From positions 1 to 64,000 of the forward strand of contig CAXXMM010000005.1 in the NCBI GenBank assembly GCA_963676385.2: 64,000 bases of DNA, read 5' to 3'. Shown here piece after piece: positions 35,154 to 44,049 of the stretch (within the stretch, counting starts at the first letter, position 1; every line of letters starts with the position of its first letter). A program made the translations under genes and the position numbers. The notes under the pieces were generated by a model. That model had not been told where the DNA came from. It was given only the letters and a program-made list of their open reading frames with translations, and made no database searches. This DNA is from UBA1422 sp963676385. Its GTDB lineage: Bacteria > Bacillota > Clostridia > Peptostreptococcales > Anaerovoracaceae.

Positions 35154-35833
35154 AAAATCAAATTGTTTTCATCCCCACCGATCAATGCGACACTTTGGCG
35201 GACCAGTATTTTATGTCCATCAGCGGCATTGACAGACCGGGGCCGAAATACGAAAGAATGCGAACCGAAGCCTTTGCCATACGAGAGCGAATCCGAGATC
35301 GAGTTCAGATTAAGGCGGTGTATTCCTATTATGACCAAGTAAAACTGTGGGGAGACACAGTGGAAATCGACGGCGTTTCTTTTAGCTGCAACGGCTTTGT
35401 GCAAATGAAGCAGGAATCCGTTCATGGTGCATATATTCATCTATTAACGGCGGGAGAATTTTACTTGGATGGCGAACCTATTATGAATCAGCTGTTTGCT
35501 GATATGTGGGGTACGGCCTTCACCGATGCAGGGCGGATGAAATTGGAAGAGATGTTTCGAGAAGAGGGTCAACTGTCCGATGGATTTGGACCGGGATTCT
35601 ATGGAATGGAATCCATACAAATGAAAGAACTGACAGCCTTATTGGATGGGGCTGCCATTGGTATAGAAACCAGAGGGACGGGAATTTTGGTTCCCATTAA
35701 GTCCTGCGGCGGTATGACTTTTCGGGTAGATGGGGGTTACGTGAATATTCGTAGCGAATGCGCCAACTGTGCCGGGAACAAATCCGGTTGCGCTTTTTGT
35801 AATATTCACAACAAAGAAGCCACCTCTCAATAA
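35144..35833 (+). CDS. Protein with methionine-synthase B12 activation-like domain
   Basis: 229 residues. The segments YEDQVKLW-like YSYYDQVKLWG, VHGAYIHLLTAGEFYLD, WGTAFTDAGRMKLEEMF and GPGFYGMESIQMKEL match the MetH activation domain (helmet-shaped, SAM-binding) as found in free-standing corrinoid-activation proteins. The C-terminus has CANCAGNKSGCAFC, a likely metal or Fe-S cysteine cluster. It probably works with the next ASKHA protein to reduce and remethylate inactive cob(II)alamin. Confidence 0.8.
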   Translation: MDIKNQIVFIPTDQCDTLADQYFMSISGIDRPGPKYERMRTEAFAIRERIRDRVQIKAVYSYYDQVKLWGDTVEIDGVSFSCNGFVQMKQESVHGAYIHLLTAGEFYLDGEPIMNQLFADMWGTAFTDAGRMKLEEMFREEGQLSDGFGPGFYGMESIQMKELTALLDGAAIGIETRGTGILVPIKSCGGMTFRVDGGYVNIRSECANCAGNKSGCAFCNIHNKEATSQ

Positions 35834-35923
35834 AAACAAAATGCCTCCCGATAAATATAAAACACTTCCCAATAGCCAAACCAAGAAGCAATAAACACTG
35901 AAAACACAAGAAAAGAGAAAAGA

Positions 35924-37330
35924 ATGAGCATAAAATCAACTGTAAAATGTACCGGTATCTGCAGTGAATGCGGAAAATGCAAAGGGGCTAACTTGTTAAA
36001 GGACGCCCATGGACGCAAGACCAAACTGGTGAGTTTCCCCAATGATTTTACACCCCAATCCGGACAATTGGGATTTGGTGTGGCTTTTGACATTGGAACC
36101 ACCACTGTGGTAGCCATGGCCTGGGATCTGAAGACAGGAAAGCAACTGGGAGCGGTGGCTTGCACCAACCCGCAGAACCAGTTTGGAGCAGATGTTATTT
36201 CAAGGATTACCTATTGTGATAATGATCCGGCCAAATTAAAAATCATCCACGATACCATCATTGATGGACTCAATGGATTGACCGGAGAGCTACAGGAAAA
36301 ATATCATATAAACCCTGAAGGAATCAATCAGGTTGTGGTAGGTGGAAACACCACCATGTCTCACATCTTTGCCGGGTACAATCCGGCCAGCTTAGCTAGA
36401 GCACCTTTTTCACCCATGTACAAAGGGGCATTGACCCTGATCCCCTCGGATGCAGGTTTGCATATGGCAGCGAATGGGAAAATTACCTTGCTTCCCAACA
36501 TCGCCGGTCATGTGGGAGGAGATATTACAGCGGGCATTGTGGCAACCAGGATATTAGATGCCAAAAAACTTACCTTGTTCTTGGATATTGGCACCAACGG
36601 GGAAATTGTACTGTCAGGAAATGGTGTGGCAATGACTTGTTCCACCGCGGCAGGCCCGGCTTTTGAAGGAGCCACCATTCAATTTGGTATGCGGGCAGCT
36701 CCCGGTGCCATTGAAAAAATACAGATTAAAGATGGGGAAGTCTTCATCAAAACCGTTGAGAACGGAGAACCCGTAGGAATTTGCGGCTCCGGGATTATTG
36801 ACGTGATTGCCGAGATGATTGGGGCAAATTTAATTAACAATAAGGGAAGACTGGCTTCGGCGGAAGAACTTCTAAAGAAAGATCCAGACAGTTCTTTGGC
36901 TGGTCGACTAATTACTACGGAAGATGGTAGGGAATTTGTGTTAGTATATAAAGAAGACGGAAATCACATTGTGGTCACCCAAAAGGACATTAGGGAAGTT
37001 CAACTGGCCAAAGGGGCCATCGCGGCAGGCATTTCTATTATGGCAAACCGAATGGGAACAAAGCCGGAGGAAATACAGCAGGTGATTATCGCCGGCGCCT
37101 TCGGAAACTTTATTCACAGGGAAAGTGCTGTGGCCATCGGGTTGATTCCACAACTTGCAATGGATAAAATCGCATCTGCCGGAAATACAGCCGGTGCCGG
37201 AGTGTCTATGGCATTGATGAGTCTTGAAGAAATGGAGTTGGCTCAATCGGTTCCTCATCGGGTGGAGCATATTGAACTGGCATCCTGCAGTGATTTTCAG
37301 GATGAATATATGAAAGCATTGGCGTTTTAA
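35924..37330 (+). CDS. ASKHA-type corrinoid protein reactivator (DUF4445, RACo/RamA-like)
   Basis: 468 residues. A short Cys-rich start (CTGICSECGKCKG) is followed by an actin-like ATPase: GVAFDIGTTTVVAMAWDL, VVVGGNTTMSHIFAG, LFLDIGTNGEIVL and IIAGAFGNFI. These are the motifs of DUF4445 reductive activators such as RACo, but the full N-terminal [2Fe-2S] domain is absent, so the electron donor must be separate. It would use ATP to raise the potential for Co(II) to Co(I) reduction in the methyltransferase corrinoid. tRNA-Pyl starts five bases after its stop. Confidence 0.87.
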   Translation: MSIKSTVKCTGICSECGKCKGANLLKDAHGRKTKLVSFPNDFTPQSGQLGFGVAFDIGTTTVVAMAWDLKTGKQLGAVACTNPQNQFGADVISRITYCDNDPAKLKIIHDTIIDGLNGLTGELQEKYHINPEGINQVVVGGNTTMSHIFAGYNPASLARAPFSPMYKGALTLIPSDAGLHMAANGKITLLPNIAGHVGGDITAGIVATRILDAKKLTLFLDIGTNGEIVLSGNGVAMTCSTAAGPAFEGATIQFGMRAAPGAIEKIQIKDGEVFIKTVENGEPVGICGSGIIDVIAEMIGANLINNKGRLASAEELLKKDPDSSLAGRLITTEDGREFVLVYKEDGNHIVVTQKDIREVQLAKGAIAAGISIMANRMGTKPEEIQQVIIAGAFGNFIHRESAVAIGLIPQLAMDKIASAGNTAGAGVSMALMSLEEMELAQSVPHRVEHIELASCSDFQDEYMKALAF

Positions 37331-37334
37331 ATTT

Positions 37335-37406
37335 GGGGAGCGGATCGGATGGATCACATAGACTCTAAATCTATGCAGCCGAGTGAAACTCTCGGGCTCC
37401 TCGCCA
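37335..37406 (+). tRNA. pylT: tRNA-Pyl, anticodon CUA (amber suppressor)
   Basis: Acceptor GGGGAGC pairs with GCTCCTC (one G-U), discriminator G and CCA are encoded (37404-37406). One base separates acceptor from a 4-bp D stem GATC/GATC with a 5-base loop. The anticodon stem is six pairs (CATAGA/TCTATG) and the loop CTCTAAA reads CUA. The variable loop is three bases and the T arm CCGAG/CTCGG has loop TGAAACT. Long anticodon stem, tiny D loop, single-base linker and short variable loop are the tRNA-Pyl hallmarks. It sits between the ASKHA gene and pylB and is likely excised from their transcript. Confidence 0.96.
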
Positions 37407-37425
37407 TTTTTTGAAAGGAAACATC

Positions 37426-38439
37426 ATGGATCGGGACCAAATTATTCAACTGTTAAATTCCAATGATCCGGCAGAATTGGAAGACCTTTTTCGCCGGGCC
37501 AGAGAAGCGCGAATGACCACCACGAAAGACCATGTCTTTTTGTATGGGTTTGTATATTTTACCACCTGGTGCAAAAATGACTGTGCATTTTGTTACTATC
37601 GCCGATCCAATGACATTGAACGATATCGAAAGCCATGGGAGGAGACCAAACAATTGTCTCTTGACTTGGCAAAATCAGGGGTCCATTTAATTGACTTGAC
37701 TATGGGGGAAGACCCACAATATCATAAAGAGGGGTTTCAAAGCGTCATGGAGTTGATTAAAACCCTAAAAGCTGAAACCGGCTTGCCGGTGATGATTTCT
37801 CCCGGGTTGGTTTCGGACCAACTGATTGACGGGTTTGCTGAAGCGGGCACTGACTTTTATGCCCTTTATCAAGAGACAAATAATCGGGAGTTGTTTTCTC
37901 GGTTGCGGTTGCACCAAAGCTACGATGAAAGAATGCATGCCAAGCTATATGCAAAAAGCAAAGGGATGCTCATTGAGGAAGGCCTTTTGGCAGGAGTCGG
38001 AGAAACTTCACGGGACATTGCGGATTCCTTGATTACCATGGGTGAGATTGGGGCTTCCCAAGTGCGGATTATGAGTTTCATTCCCCAAGAAGGGATTCCG
38101 CTCCACGATTCCCTTACACCGGACCACCTGCTGGAACTAAAGGTCATTGCCATTATGAGGATTCTATATCCCCACGCTTTGATTCCGGCATCTTTGGATG
38201 TGGATGGCATTTCCGGCCTTGCTGATCGATTAAAAGCTGGGGCCAATGTGGTAACATCTATTATTCCTCCTGCATCGGGGCTCATGGGAGTGGCTCAGGC
38301 CTCTATGGATGTGGACGAAGGGGGACGAACTGTTTCGGAAGCCAGTCGCATTATTGAATCCTTGGGGATGCAAGTAGCCACAGCTCAGGAATATCAAGAT
38401 TACTTAACTCAATTAAAAGCACGTCAAAACAGCAGATAA
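37426..38439 (+). CDS. pylB: Pyrrolysine biosynthesis: methylornithine synthase
   Basis: 337 residues. Radical SAM cysteines are in TTWCKNDCAFCYYRRS (Cx3Cx2C), and the family segments LTMGEDPQYH, YALYQETNN, GLLAGVGET and IRIMSFIPQ-like VRIMSFIPQEGIP fit PylB. It isomerises lysine to (3R)-3-methyl-D-ornithine by a glutamate-mutase-like radical reaction. ATG 37426 has GAAAGGAAA upstream. First protein gene after tRNA-Pyl. Confidence 0.95.
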   Translation: MDRDQIIQLLNSNDPAELEDLFRRAREARMTTTKDHVFLYGFVYFTTWCKNDCAFCYYRRSNDIERYRKPWEETKQLSLDLAKSGVHLIDLTMGEDPQYHKEGFQSVMELIKTLKAETGLPVMISPGLVSDQLIDGFAEAGTDFYALYQETNNRELFSRLRLHQSYDERMHAKLYAKSKGMLIEEGLLAGVGETSRDIADSLITMGEIGASQVRIMSFIPQEGIPLHDSLTPDHLLELKVIAIMRILYPHALIPASLDVDGISGLADRLKAGANVVTSIIPPASGLMGVAQASMDVDEGGRTVSEASRIIESLGMQVATAQEYQDYLTQLKARQNSR

Positions 38440-38470
38440 AAATGGGAACAATTAAGGGAGTTCACAGAGT

Positions 38471-39646
38471 ATGAGTGACAAAAACCGGACCATCCTCATC
38501 GTCGGGGGAAAACTACAGGGAATGGAAGCCTGTTATTTAGCCAAAAAGGCAGGGATTACTACTATTTTGGTGGATCAAAATCCTGATGCCCCGGCTCAAT
38601 ATTTGTGTGATACCTTTCTTTGTCAGGATCTGTTTGAAAAAGGACCGGAGGTGACTCAGGCGTTTTTGGATGCGGATATGATTCTGCCTGCTTTGGAAAA
38701 CGATGAAGTCCTTTCGTGGCTGGATCGGGATTCAAAAGCACAGGGATACACCCTGGCTTTTGATTGGGAAGCCTATCAACTGTCTTCCTCTAAGCTGCGT
38801 TCTGACCAACTGTTTCAACAACTGGGCATTCCGGCCCCTGCATACTTCCCGGCAGGGCGTTTCCCGTATATTGGCAAACCCATCTCAGATAGTGGAAGCC
38901 ATGGGGTTTTGTTTTTGGATACCAGAGACAAACTTCAATCCGCATTGGATCGACAGGAACCTATGATTATACAGGAGTATTTGACTGGACCTTCCTATTC
39001 CATTGAAATTATTGGGAAGCCGGGAAACTACCGGACTTACGAGATTACCCAGATTCACATGGATGATGTGTATGATTGCAATCGGGTGACGGCACCCTGT
39101 GGATTGCCCAAAAAAGTCGAAGACGGATTTCGAAAAATGGCGGAGACCATCGCAGAGGAAATTCACCTTCACGGGATTATGGATCTGGAAGTCATTGATC
39201 ACCGTGGGGTTTTGAAGATTTTGGAGATTGACGCTCGAATTCCCAGCCAGACGCCGGCAGCGGTGCTACACAGTTCGGGGATGAATTTGTTGGAGGAACT
39301 ATATGACCTATTTTGCACCGGTTCCTTTCAAACGCCTCAGCAGCGTCAGGGGAAGTTTGTTTCTTATGAACACCATCTTGTGGATGGGGGGAACATTCAA
39401 GGCTTAGGAGAGCACATTATGGTGGAAGGGGCCCCCTTGAGATACATGCCCGGATTTTTGGGAGCAGACGAGGCCATGACCGACTATGAACCGGGGAAAA
39501 CCCTTTGGAGAGGCACTTTTATCAATACCGCAGGTTCAAAAATTGATATTACCGGCAAGAGAAGCCGTATGCTCAATAAGATATCAGAATTAGATTTGGA
39601 AAAACATTCCGAATTAGATTTGGAAGAACATTCGGAATTAGACTAG
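38471..39646 (+). CDS. pylC: Pyrrolysine biosynthesis: methylornithine-lysine ligase, with repeated C-terminal tail
   Basis: 391 residues of ATP-grasp fold. N-terminal ILIVGGKLQGMEACYLAKKAG, central PISDSGSHGVLFLDT, MIIQEYLTGPSYSIEII and metal-binding LEIDARIPSQTP. PylC joins 3-methylornithine to the epsilon-amino group of lysine. The C-terminus carries an octapeptide-like repeat SELDLEKH/SELDLEEH/SELD encoded by 24-base direct repeats (39584-39643), absent from ordinary PylC. It ends with TAG; reading through would add fewer than 40 residues of non-conserved sequence. Confidence 0.93.
   Translation: MSDKNRTILIVGGKLQGMEACYLAKKAGITTILVDQNPDAPAQYLCDTFLCQDLFEKGPEVTQAFLDADMILPALENDEVLSWLDRDSKAQGYTLAFDWEAYQLSSSKLRSDQLFQQLGIPAPAYFPAGRFPYIGKPISDSGSHGVLFLDTRDKLQSALDRQEPMIIQEYLTGPSYSIEIIGKPGNYRTYEITQIHMDDVYDCNRVTAPCGLPKKVEDGFRKMAETIAEEIHLHGIMDLEVIDHRGVLKILEIDARIPSQTPAAVLHSSGMNLLEELYDLFCTGSFQTPQQRQGKFVSYEHHLVDGGNIQGLGEHIMVEGAPLRYMPGFLGADEAMTDYEPGKTLWRGTFINTAGSKIDITGKRSRMLNKISELDLEKHSELDLEEHSELD
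39584..39643 (+). repeat. 24-base direct repeats, 2.5 copies, encoding the PylC tail
   Basis: Units begin at 39584, 39608 and 39632 (last one half length) and differ by only a few bases. They encode acidic SELDLExH units, so a length change by whole units would keep the frame. Confidence 0.9.
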
Positions 39647-39656
39647 GGAGATTATG

Positions 39657-40496
39657 ATGGGAGAAAAATTCACCGTTGCACAAATACAGCGGTTAACAGA
39701 ATTGAACGGGGATCAGAAAATGACTTCCCAAATCTTTGAATCTGCTGAGGAACGCAATCAGCGGTTCAAAGAGTTGGAGGGAACATTGGTGAAAGAGGCA
39801 AAGGCCAAGCTGTCCAACCTCCTTCAGAACGTTCATAAACCTTTGACCATTCAAATTGAAGAGGCCATGACCGCTTGGCTTACCAGGATTGGATTTACCC
39901 GAGTTTCTACGCCGGTTCTCATTACTGCCGAAATGTTGGCAAAGATGACCATCACCGCTGACCACCCTTTAACGGATCAAGTCTTTTGGGTGGACCGAAA
40001 GCACTGTCTGCGGCCCATGTTGGCACCTAATCTGTATGAAGTGATGCGCAACTTGTTGGCAATCACCAACCAGCCGGTGCGAATCTTTGAGATTGGATCC
40101 TGTTTCCGGAAAGAATCCCAGGGGGCCAAACACATGAACGAGTTTACCATGTTGAATCTGGTGGAACTGGACGGAGTGAAAGAAGGGGAGCAAATGATTC
40201 GGCTGGAGGAACTGGCCCACGGAGCCATGGAGGCTGTGGGCATCGATCAGTACGAGATTGTTGTGGAAAAATCCGAAGTGTATGGGGAAACCCTGGATAT
40301 TATGGTGGATGGCATGGAGCTGGCTTCCGGCGCCTACGGACCACATCCCCTGGATGGCCCTTGGGGCATCTTTGACCCATGGGTGGGCATCGGTTTGGGC
40401 ATTGAGCGAATTGCCATGCTAAAAGGAGAATATCAAACCATCAAACGGGGTGGCAAAAGCATTGCCTATCTGGATGGGGTGCCACTAAAATTGTAA
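39657..40496 (+). CDS. pylSc: Pyrrolysyl-tRNA synthetase catalytic subunit (split form)
   Basis: 279 residues from ATG 39657, six bases after GGGAG. Class II synthetase motifs: TPVLITAEMLAKM, motif 2 FEIGSCFRKESQGAKHMNEFTMLNLVE (split here by description: CFRKES then HMNEFTMLN), and motif 3 GIGLGIERIAML. This matches bacterial PylSc, the C-terminal half of archaeal PylS, which charges pyrrolysine onto tRNA-Pyl. The tRNA-binding N-terminal half is encoded separately as pylSn at 41472. Confidence 0.96.
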   Translation: MGEKFTVAQIQRLTELNGDQKMTSQIFESAEERNQRFKELEGTLVKEAKAKLSNLLQNVHKPLTIQIEEAMTAWLTRIGFTRVSTPVLITAEMLAKMTITADHPLTDQVFWVDRKHCLRPMLAPNLYEVMRNLLAITNQPVRIFEIGSCFRKESQGAKHMNEFTMLNLVELDGVKEGEQMIRLEELAHGAMEAVGIDQYEIVVEKSEVYGETLDIMVDGMELASGAYGPHPLDGPWGIFDPWVGIGLGIERIAMLKGEYQTIKRGGKSIAYLDGVPLKL

Positions 40497-40604
40497 ACCG
40501 CAAATCGCAAATTTGATGCCCGGGCTTCTGCAGGTGCTTGGCAAAACCCATGCCTTGCATCTGCGAACCAAGCGCAAAACCTATGCCAAAAGGAAGGAAA
40601 TATT

Positions 40605-41396
40605 GTGACCAGACTGATTACAGAATGGATACTGGATATGGAGGAAGGCTGCCAAAGGCGGGACCTGGAACTAAAAGAAAAAACAGGACTGTCTTTGCTT
40701 GAGTTGGCCGCCGCCGCCGGCGGCAAGGAGCCGGAGGCCCTTGCCCGGCTGGCCGGGGACGGGCTTTTGGTTTCCGCAGTGCCCGTCACCGCCGGACTGG
40801 GGGTGATTGGTCAGTTTGCCCAGTCCGTGGCGGCTATTATTCGAACCATAGGATTTAACTGTATGGTCACCGAAGCCACCGATGTGGACGGCATATATGA
40901 AGCCTACACCAAGAATGCCGATGTGATTTTTGTTGCCGACGACCAACGGTTTCTTGCCCTAAATACCCGGGAACACAAAATCGGGGAAAACAACCTGGCC
41001 ACCGCTGCCGGCTATGCTACGGCATTGTCTGCCATGATAAAGCAGCAAGGGATGGCCGGGGATGAGTTGTCAGCGTTAGTTTTGGGATATGGACCTGTGG
41101 GCAGGCTGGCGGAGCAAGAACTTCTTGCAAAAGGATTTGAGGTTACGGTCTTTGATAAGGACCCCGGCCAAGGCAAACCCTATGAACCCAACCGAATTAA
41201 AGAATTTCAATATATTTTTGAAGCCACCCCCGCATCCGGTTGGCTGACCCGGGAAATGCTCCATCCCGACGCCATCATTGCGGCCCCGGGCATTCCACTG
41301 GGACTGACGTTGGAAGCACAAAACTTTTTTCAAAAACAGTTGGTTCATGATATGCTGGACATTGGAACTGCAACCATGTTGGCCATGGCATTGTAA
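40605..41396 (+). CDS. pylD: Pyrrolysine biosynthesis: final dehydrogenase
   Basis: 263 residues from a GTG with AAGGAAGG upstream. N-terminal half contains VSAVPVTAGLGVIGQFAQSV and FVADDQRFLALNTREHKIGENN, the family's hallmark segments; the NAD domain shows VLGYGPVGRLAEQELLAKG. PylD oxidises 3-methylornithyl-lysine, and spontaneous cyclisation gives pyrrolysine. With pylB and pylC the biosynthesis is complete in this window. Confidence 0.95.
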   Translation: MTRLITEWILDMEEGCQRRDLELKEKTGLSLLELAAAAGGKEPEALARLAGDGLLVSAVPVTAGLGVIGQFAQSVAAIIRTIGFNCMVTEATDVDGIYEAYTKNADVIFVADDQRFLALNTREHKIGENNLATAAGYATALSAMIKQQGMAGDELSALVLGYGPVGRLAEQELLAKGFEVTVFDKDPGQGKPYEPNRIKEFQYIFEATPASGWLTREMLHPDAIIAAPGIPLGLTLEAQNFFQKQLVHDMLDIGTATMLAMAL

Positions 41397-41471
41397 ATAG
41401 GCGATTTGACATATTCGTCTTGAAAAACAACGAAAACACATTTAAAACACATTTTTGAAAGCGAAAAAACC

Positions 41472-41834
41472 ATGAGCGATGATAAAAAAAGGTATTACCG
41501 AAAAAGGACAGAGCTGTTTCTGCTTCTGGACAAAATGAAACTTTGGCCTTCCAAAAGCGGCATGCTTCACGGCATCCGGGAGATGGACGTTCGAGGCAAT
41601 GTTGCCATTGTCACAACCCATTGCGGCAAAACCTTTCGAATCTATAATTCCAGAAAATCCAGAGCCGCCAGGTGGCTTCGAAACAAGTGGGTCTTCACTC
41701 CCTGCCCGGCCTGTAAGGTGCCGGAATGGAAGATGGAAAAATACTCGGCGACTTTCTTTTCCCAGCACTACGGCAGCGACCTGCGAAAAGGGGAACCGGC
41801 AAAACCCATCTCGCCTTCCGGGGAAAAACATTAG
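41472..41834 (+). CDS. pylSn: Pyrrolysyl-tRNA synthetase N-terminal tRNA-binding protein
   Basis: 120 residues. KRYYRKRTELFLLLDKMKLWPSKSG, GIREMDVRGNVAIVTTHCG and RNSRKSRAARWLRNKW-like YNSRKSRAARWLRNKW are typical of PylSn, and the zinc residues are CGKTF plus CPACKVPEW. It clamps the T arm and variable loop of tRNA-Pyl and supports PylSc. Ribosome site is weak. It ends at TAG; reading through would add 17 residues to a TGA at 41886. Confidence 0.92.
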   Translation: MSDDKKRYYRKRTELFLLLDKMKLWPSKSGMLHGIREMDVRGNVAIVTTHCGKTFRIYNSRKSRAARWLRNKWVFTPCPACKVPEWKMEKYSATFFSQHYGSDLRKGEPAKPISPSGEKH

Positions 41835-41869
41835 ATTGAAGTTGCAGAAACAATCATGGGGATGAAAAG

Positions 41870-43123
41870 ATGGCATACTCAGAACTGATAAAAAATTTTG
41901 ACAAGGTTCGAGACTACATGCGGGAATTCTATGTCTTTGGATTTAAGACCCGAGAAGAACTTGCCAAAAAAAGCAGCCGTTCTTATGATAATGAGCGACG
42001 AAGAATAGAAAGCTACTTGGCGGATTATATGGCATTTCGCCAGACCTCTTCCGGCAAAAATGTGTTTTTGTCCATTGACAGCCGTCAGATTGCCCATAAC
42101 CCTCTTTATGATGCCTTGAAAGCCAAAAGCTTTACCGATGGAGACATCACCCTTCACTTTATTCTTTTAGACATTTTGCATTCGTCCCAAACCGAACAGT
42201 CATTGAAAGAAATCCTCCACAAGATTCATAAGGAATACCTTTCATTTTGTAAGCTTCCTTTGGTCTTTGACGAATCAACGGTAAGAAATAAGTTAAATGA
42301 ATACATTGAACTTGGGATTTTCAAAAGCAGAAAACTCAGTAAAGCCATGATGTATTCCCGAAGAGAAGATATGGATTTATCAGGCTGGCAGGAGGCCATT
42401 TCCTTTTTCTCGGAAGTAGCCTTGGAAGGGGCCGTTGGAAGTTACCTTTTGGATTGGATCAATGGAGGCGCATCTCCGTTTCTATTCAAACATCATTACA
42501 TTGGGCAAGCCCTTGAAAGTGTAATTTTGTATGAGATTCTTCAGGGGATGGAACAAAAACGAGAAATCCACATTACTACGGTGCCCAATGATTCTCCGTG
42601 TGAAAATCGGGTGGATGTCATTCCACTAAAAATATTTGTCAGCGTTCAAAGCGGCAGACGATATCTAATGGGATTTGACCTTCACCTGAATCGAATTCGA
42701 CCCTTCCGTTTGGATTATATGACCGGCATTCAACTGGGAGCGTGTCATGGGCAATTTGAGGAAAAGCGAAATCAACTGTTGAAGATGGAGCCTTATCTTT
42801 GGGGGGTCTCCTGTCCCAACCGCTTGGATCATATGGAACATGTGACATTTACATTGCATTTAGAAGAGGGGGAAGAGCATATATTTCAAAGACTATTTTG
42901 TGAAAAGCGTTGCGGAAGGGTTGAGAGGGTAGATTGCAACACCTGTATATTTTCTGCTGACGTGTATGATTCCAATGAACTGCTGCCCTGGATTCGAACC
43001 TTCATCGGGAGAATTCAATCTATCCGCTTTTCCAATCAGAAAGTGGGAAAGTGTTTTAGCAGGGACTTGGAAAACATGTATCAATTGTACGGTTTGGAGG
43101 CCAGCCCCCATGATATTTCATGA
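41870..43123 (+). CDS. WYL-domain regulator 1
   Basis: 417 residues. N-terminal helical region (FDKVRDYMREFYVFGFKTREELAKKSSRS is described by its parts FYVFGFKTREELA and SYDNERRRIESYLADYM) followed by a WYL-like sensor: VFVSVQSGRRYLMGFDLHLNRIRPFRLDYM in short, that is SGRRYLMGFD and RPFRLDYM, and a C-terminal WCX-like extension. WYL proteins are transcription regulators that often sense nucleic acid or nucleotide signals and accompany defence and RNA-repair loci. Its stop overlaps the start of a second WYL protein. Confidence 0.8.
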   Translation: MAYSELIKNFDKVRDYMREFYVFGFKTREELAKKSSRSYDNERRRIESYLADYMAFRQTSSGKNVFLSIDSRQIAHNPLYDALKAKSFTDGDITLHFILLDILHSSQTEQSLKEILHKIHKEYLSFCKLPLVFDESTVRNKLNEYIELGIFKSRKLSKAMMYSRREDMDLSGWQEAISFFSEVALEGAVGSYLLDWINGGASPFLFKHHYIGQALESVILYEILQGMEQKREIHITTVPNDSPCENRVDVIPLKIFVSVQSGRRYLMGFDLHLNRIRPFRLDYMTGIQLGACHGQFEEKRNQLLKMEPYLWGVSCPNRLDHMEHVTFTLHLEEGEEHIFQRLFCEKRCGRVERVDCNTCIFSADVYDSNELLPWIRTFIGRIQSIRFSNQKVGKCFSRDLENMYQLYGLEASPHDIS

Positions 43124-44018
43124 AATATATGGACGATATTTTCATACAGTGAGCCAAATCCTTTCTTTGGCAGTTGCCGGGTCATTAACCGATGATGACA
43201 TGGCACGCCTTTGCCGGGAATCGGCATTTAGTGAAAGTTTTTTGGAGATATTGCCAGCGTTGAAAAGTGAAAGATGGCCGTTTCTTGACAGCAACTTGAA
43301 AACGCCGCTGAAATATGAACCTAAGGTACCCTTGACAACCTTACAAAAGCAGTGGCTGAAAGGGATTAGTTTGGACCCCAGAATTCAATTGTTCTCTGTG
43401 AATACAGAGTTTCTCAATGATGTGCCCCCCCTGTTCACCAAAAAGGATTTTGTGGAATTTGATGTCTATCATGATGGGGATCCCTATGACAACCCAACTT
43501 ATCAACGAATTTTTCGGATGTTGCTTTGGGGAATACGGGAAAGAAAAGGACTGGAAATCTTTTATACCAGTGGCAAGGGCAATCGAAGAAAAATTCAGTG
43601 TGTTCCGTGGAAACTGGAATACTCTGCCAAAGATGATAAATTTCGAGTGTTGATTTCCGGAAGCCGATATGCCAATGTGCTGAATGTATCCCGCATTAAG
43701 GATTGCCGAGAATCAGAAAGGGTTTTCCCATGCAAGGTGGAAGTCATAAAGAAGCCGTTGAAACACTTTACCATGGAGTTGGAAGACCAAAGAAACACAT
43801 TGGAACGGGCATTCCTCCACTTTGCCCATTTTGAGAAAGAAGCGGAACGAATTTCCAATCATCGATATTGGATGAAGGTTTTTTATGAGGAAGATGATGA
43901 AACAGAACTGGTCATACGGGTGTTGTCCTTTGGTCCTTTCATCAAAGTGAAAGAGCCGGAGGCACTTGTTCAACTCATAAAACAAAGATTGAAAATGCAA
44001 AAAAGTTGCCAACTGTAA
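43110..44018 (+). CDS. WYL-domain regulator 2
   Basis: 302 residues from ATG 43110 (TTGGAGG nine bases upstream, 14-base overlap with the preceding gene). After an N-terminal helical region, the WYL-like part shows RMLLWGIRERKGLEIFYTS, RRKIQCVPWKLEYSAKDDKFRVL and NVLNVSRIKDC, and a WCX tail with WMKVFYEEDDETELVIRVLSFG. Together the two proteins probably form a heteromeric sensor. The stop TAA is the loop of the terminator hairpin. Confidence 0.82.
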   Translation: MIFHEIYGRYFHTVSQILSLAVAGSLTDDDMARLCRESAFSESFLEILPALKSERWPFLDSNLKTPLKYEPKVPLTTLQKQWLKGISLDPRIQLFSVNTEFLNDVPPLFTKKDFVEFDVYHDGDPYDNPTYQRIFRMLLWGIRERKGLEIFYTSGKGNRRKIQCVPWKLEYSAKDDKFRVLISGSRYANVLNVSRIKDCRESERVFPCKVEVIKKPLKHFTMELEDQRNTLERAFLHFAHFEKEAERISNHRYWMKVFYEEDDETELVIRVLSFGPFIKVKEPEALVQLIKQRLKMQKSCQL

Positions 44019-44037
44019 CAGTTCGCAACTTTTTTTA
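44001..44037 (+). terminator. Terminator overlapping the stop codon of WYL gene 2
   Basis: AAGTTGC-c-AACTG pairs with CAGTT-c-GCAACTT, the loop being the TAA stop, followed by seven T. The slipin-rtcB transcript therefore needs its own promoter or antitermination. Confidence 0.88.
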
Positions 44038-44049
44038 CGTGATTCCTTG

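Noticed and set aside
39644..39750. Read-through of the TAG ending pylC
   Set aside because: The extension runs out of frame over pylSc with no conserved sequence; TAG is an ordinary stop here.
41832..41888. Pyrrolysine read-through extension of PylSn past its TAG
   Set aside because: Only 17 further residues before TGA, overlapping the next gene's start, and PylSn is already of normal length.
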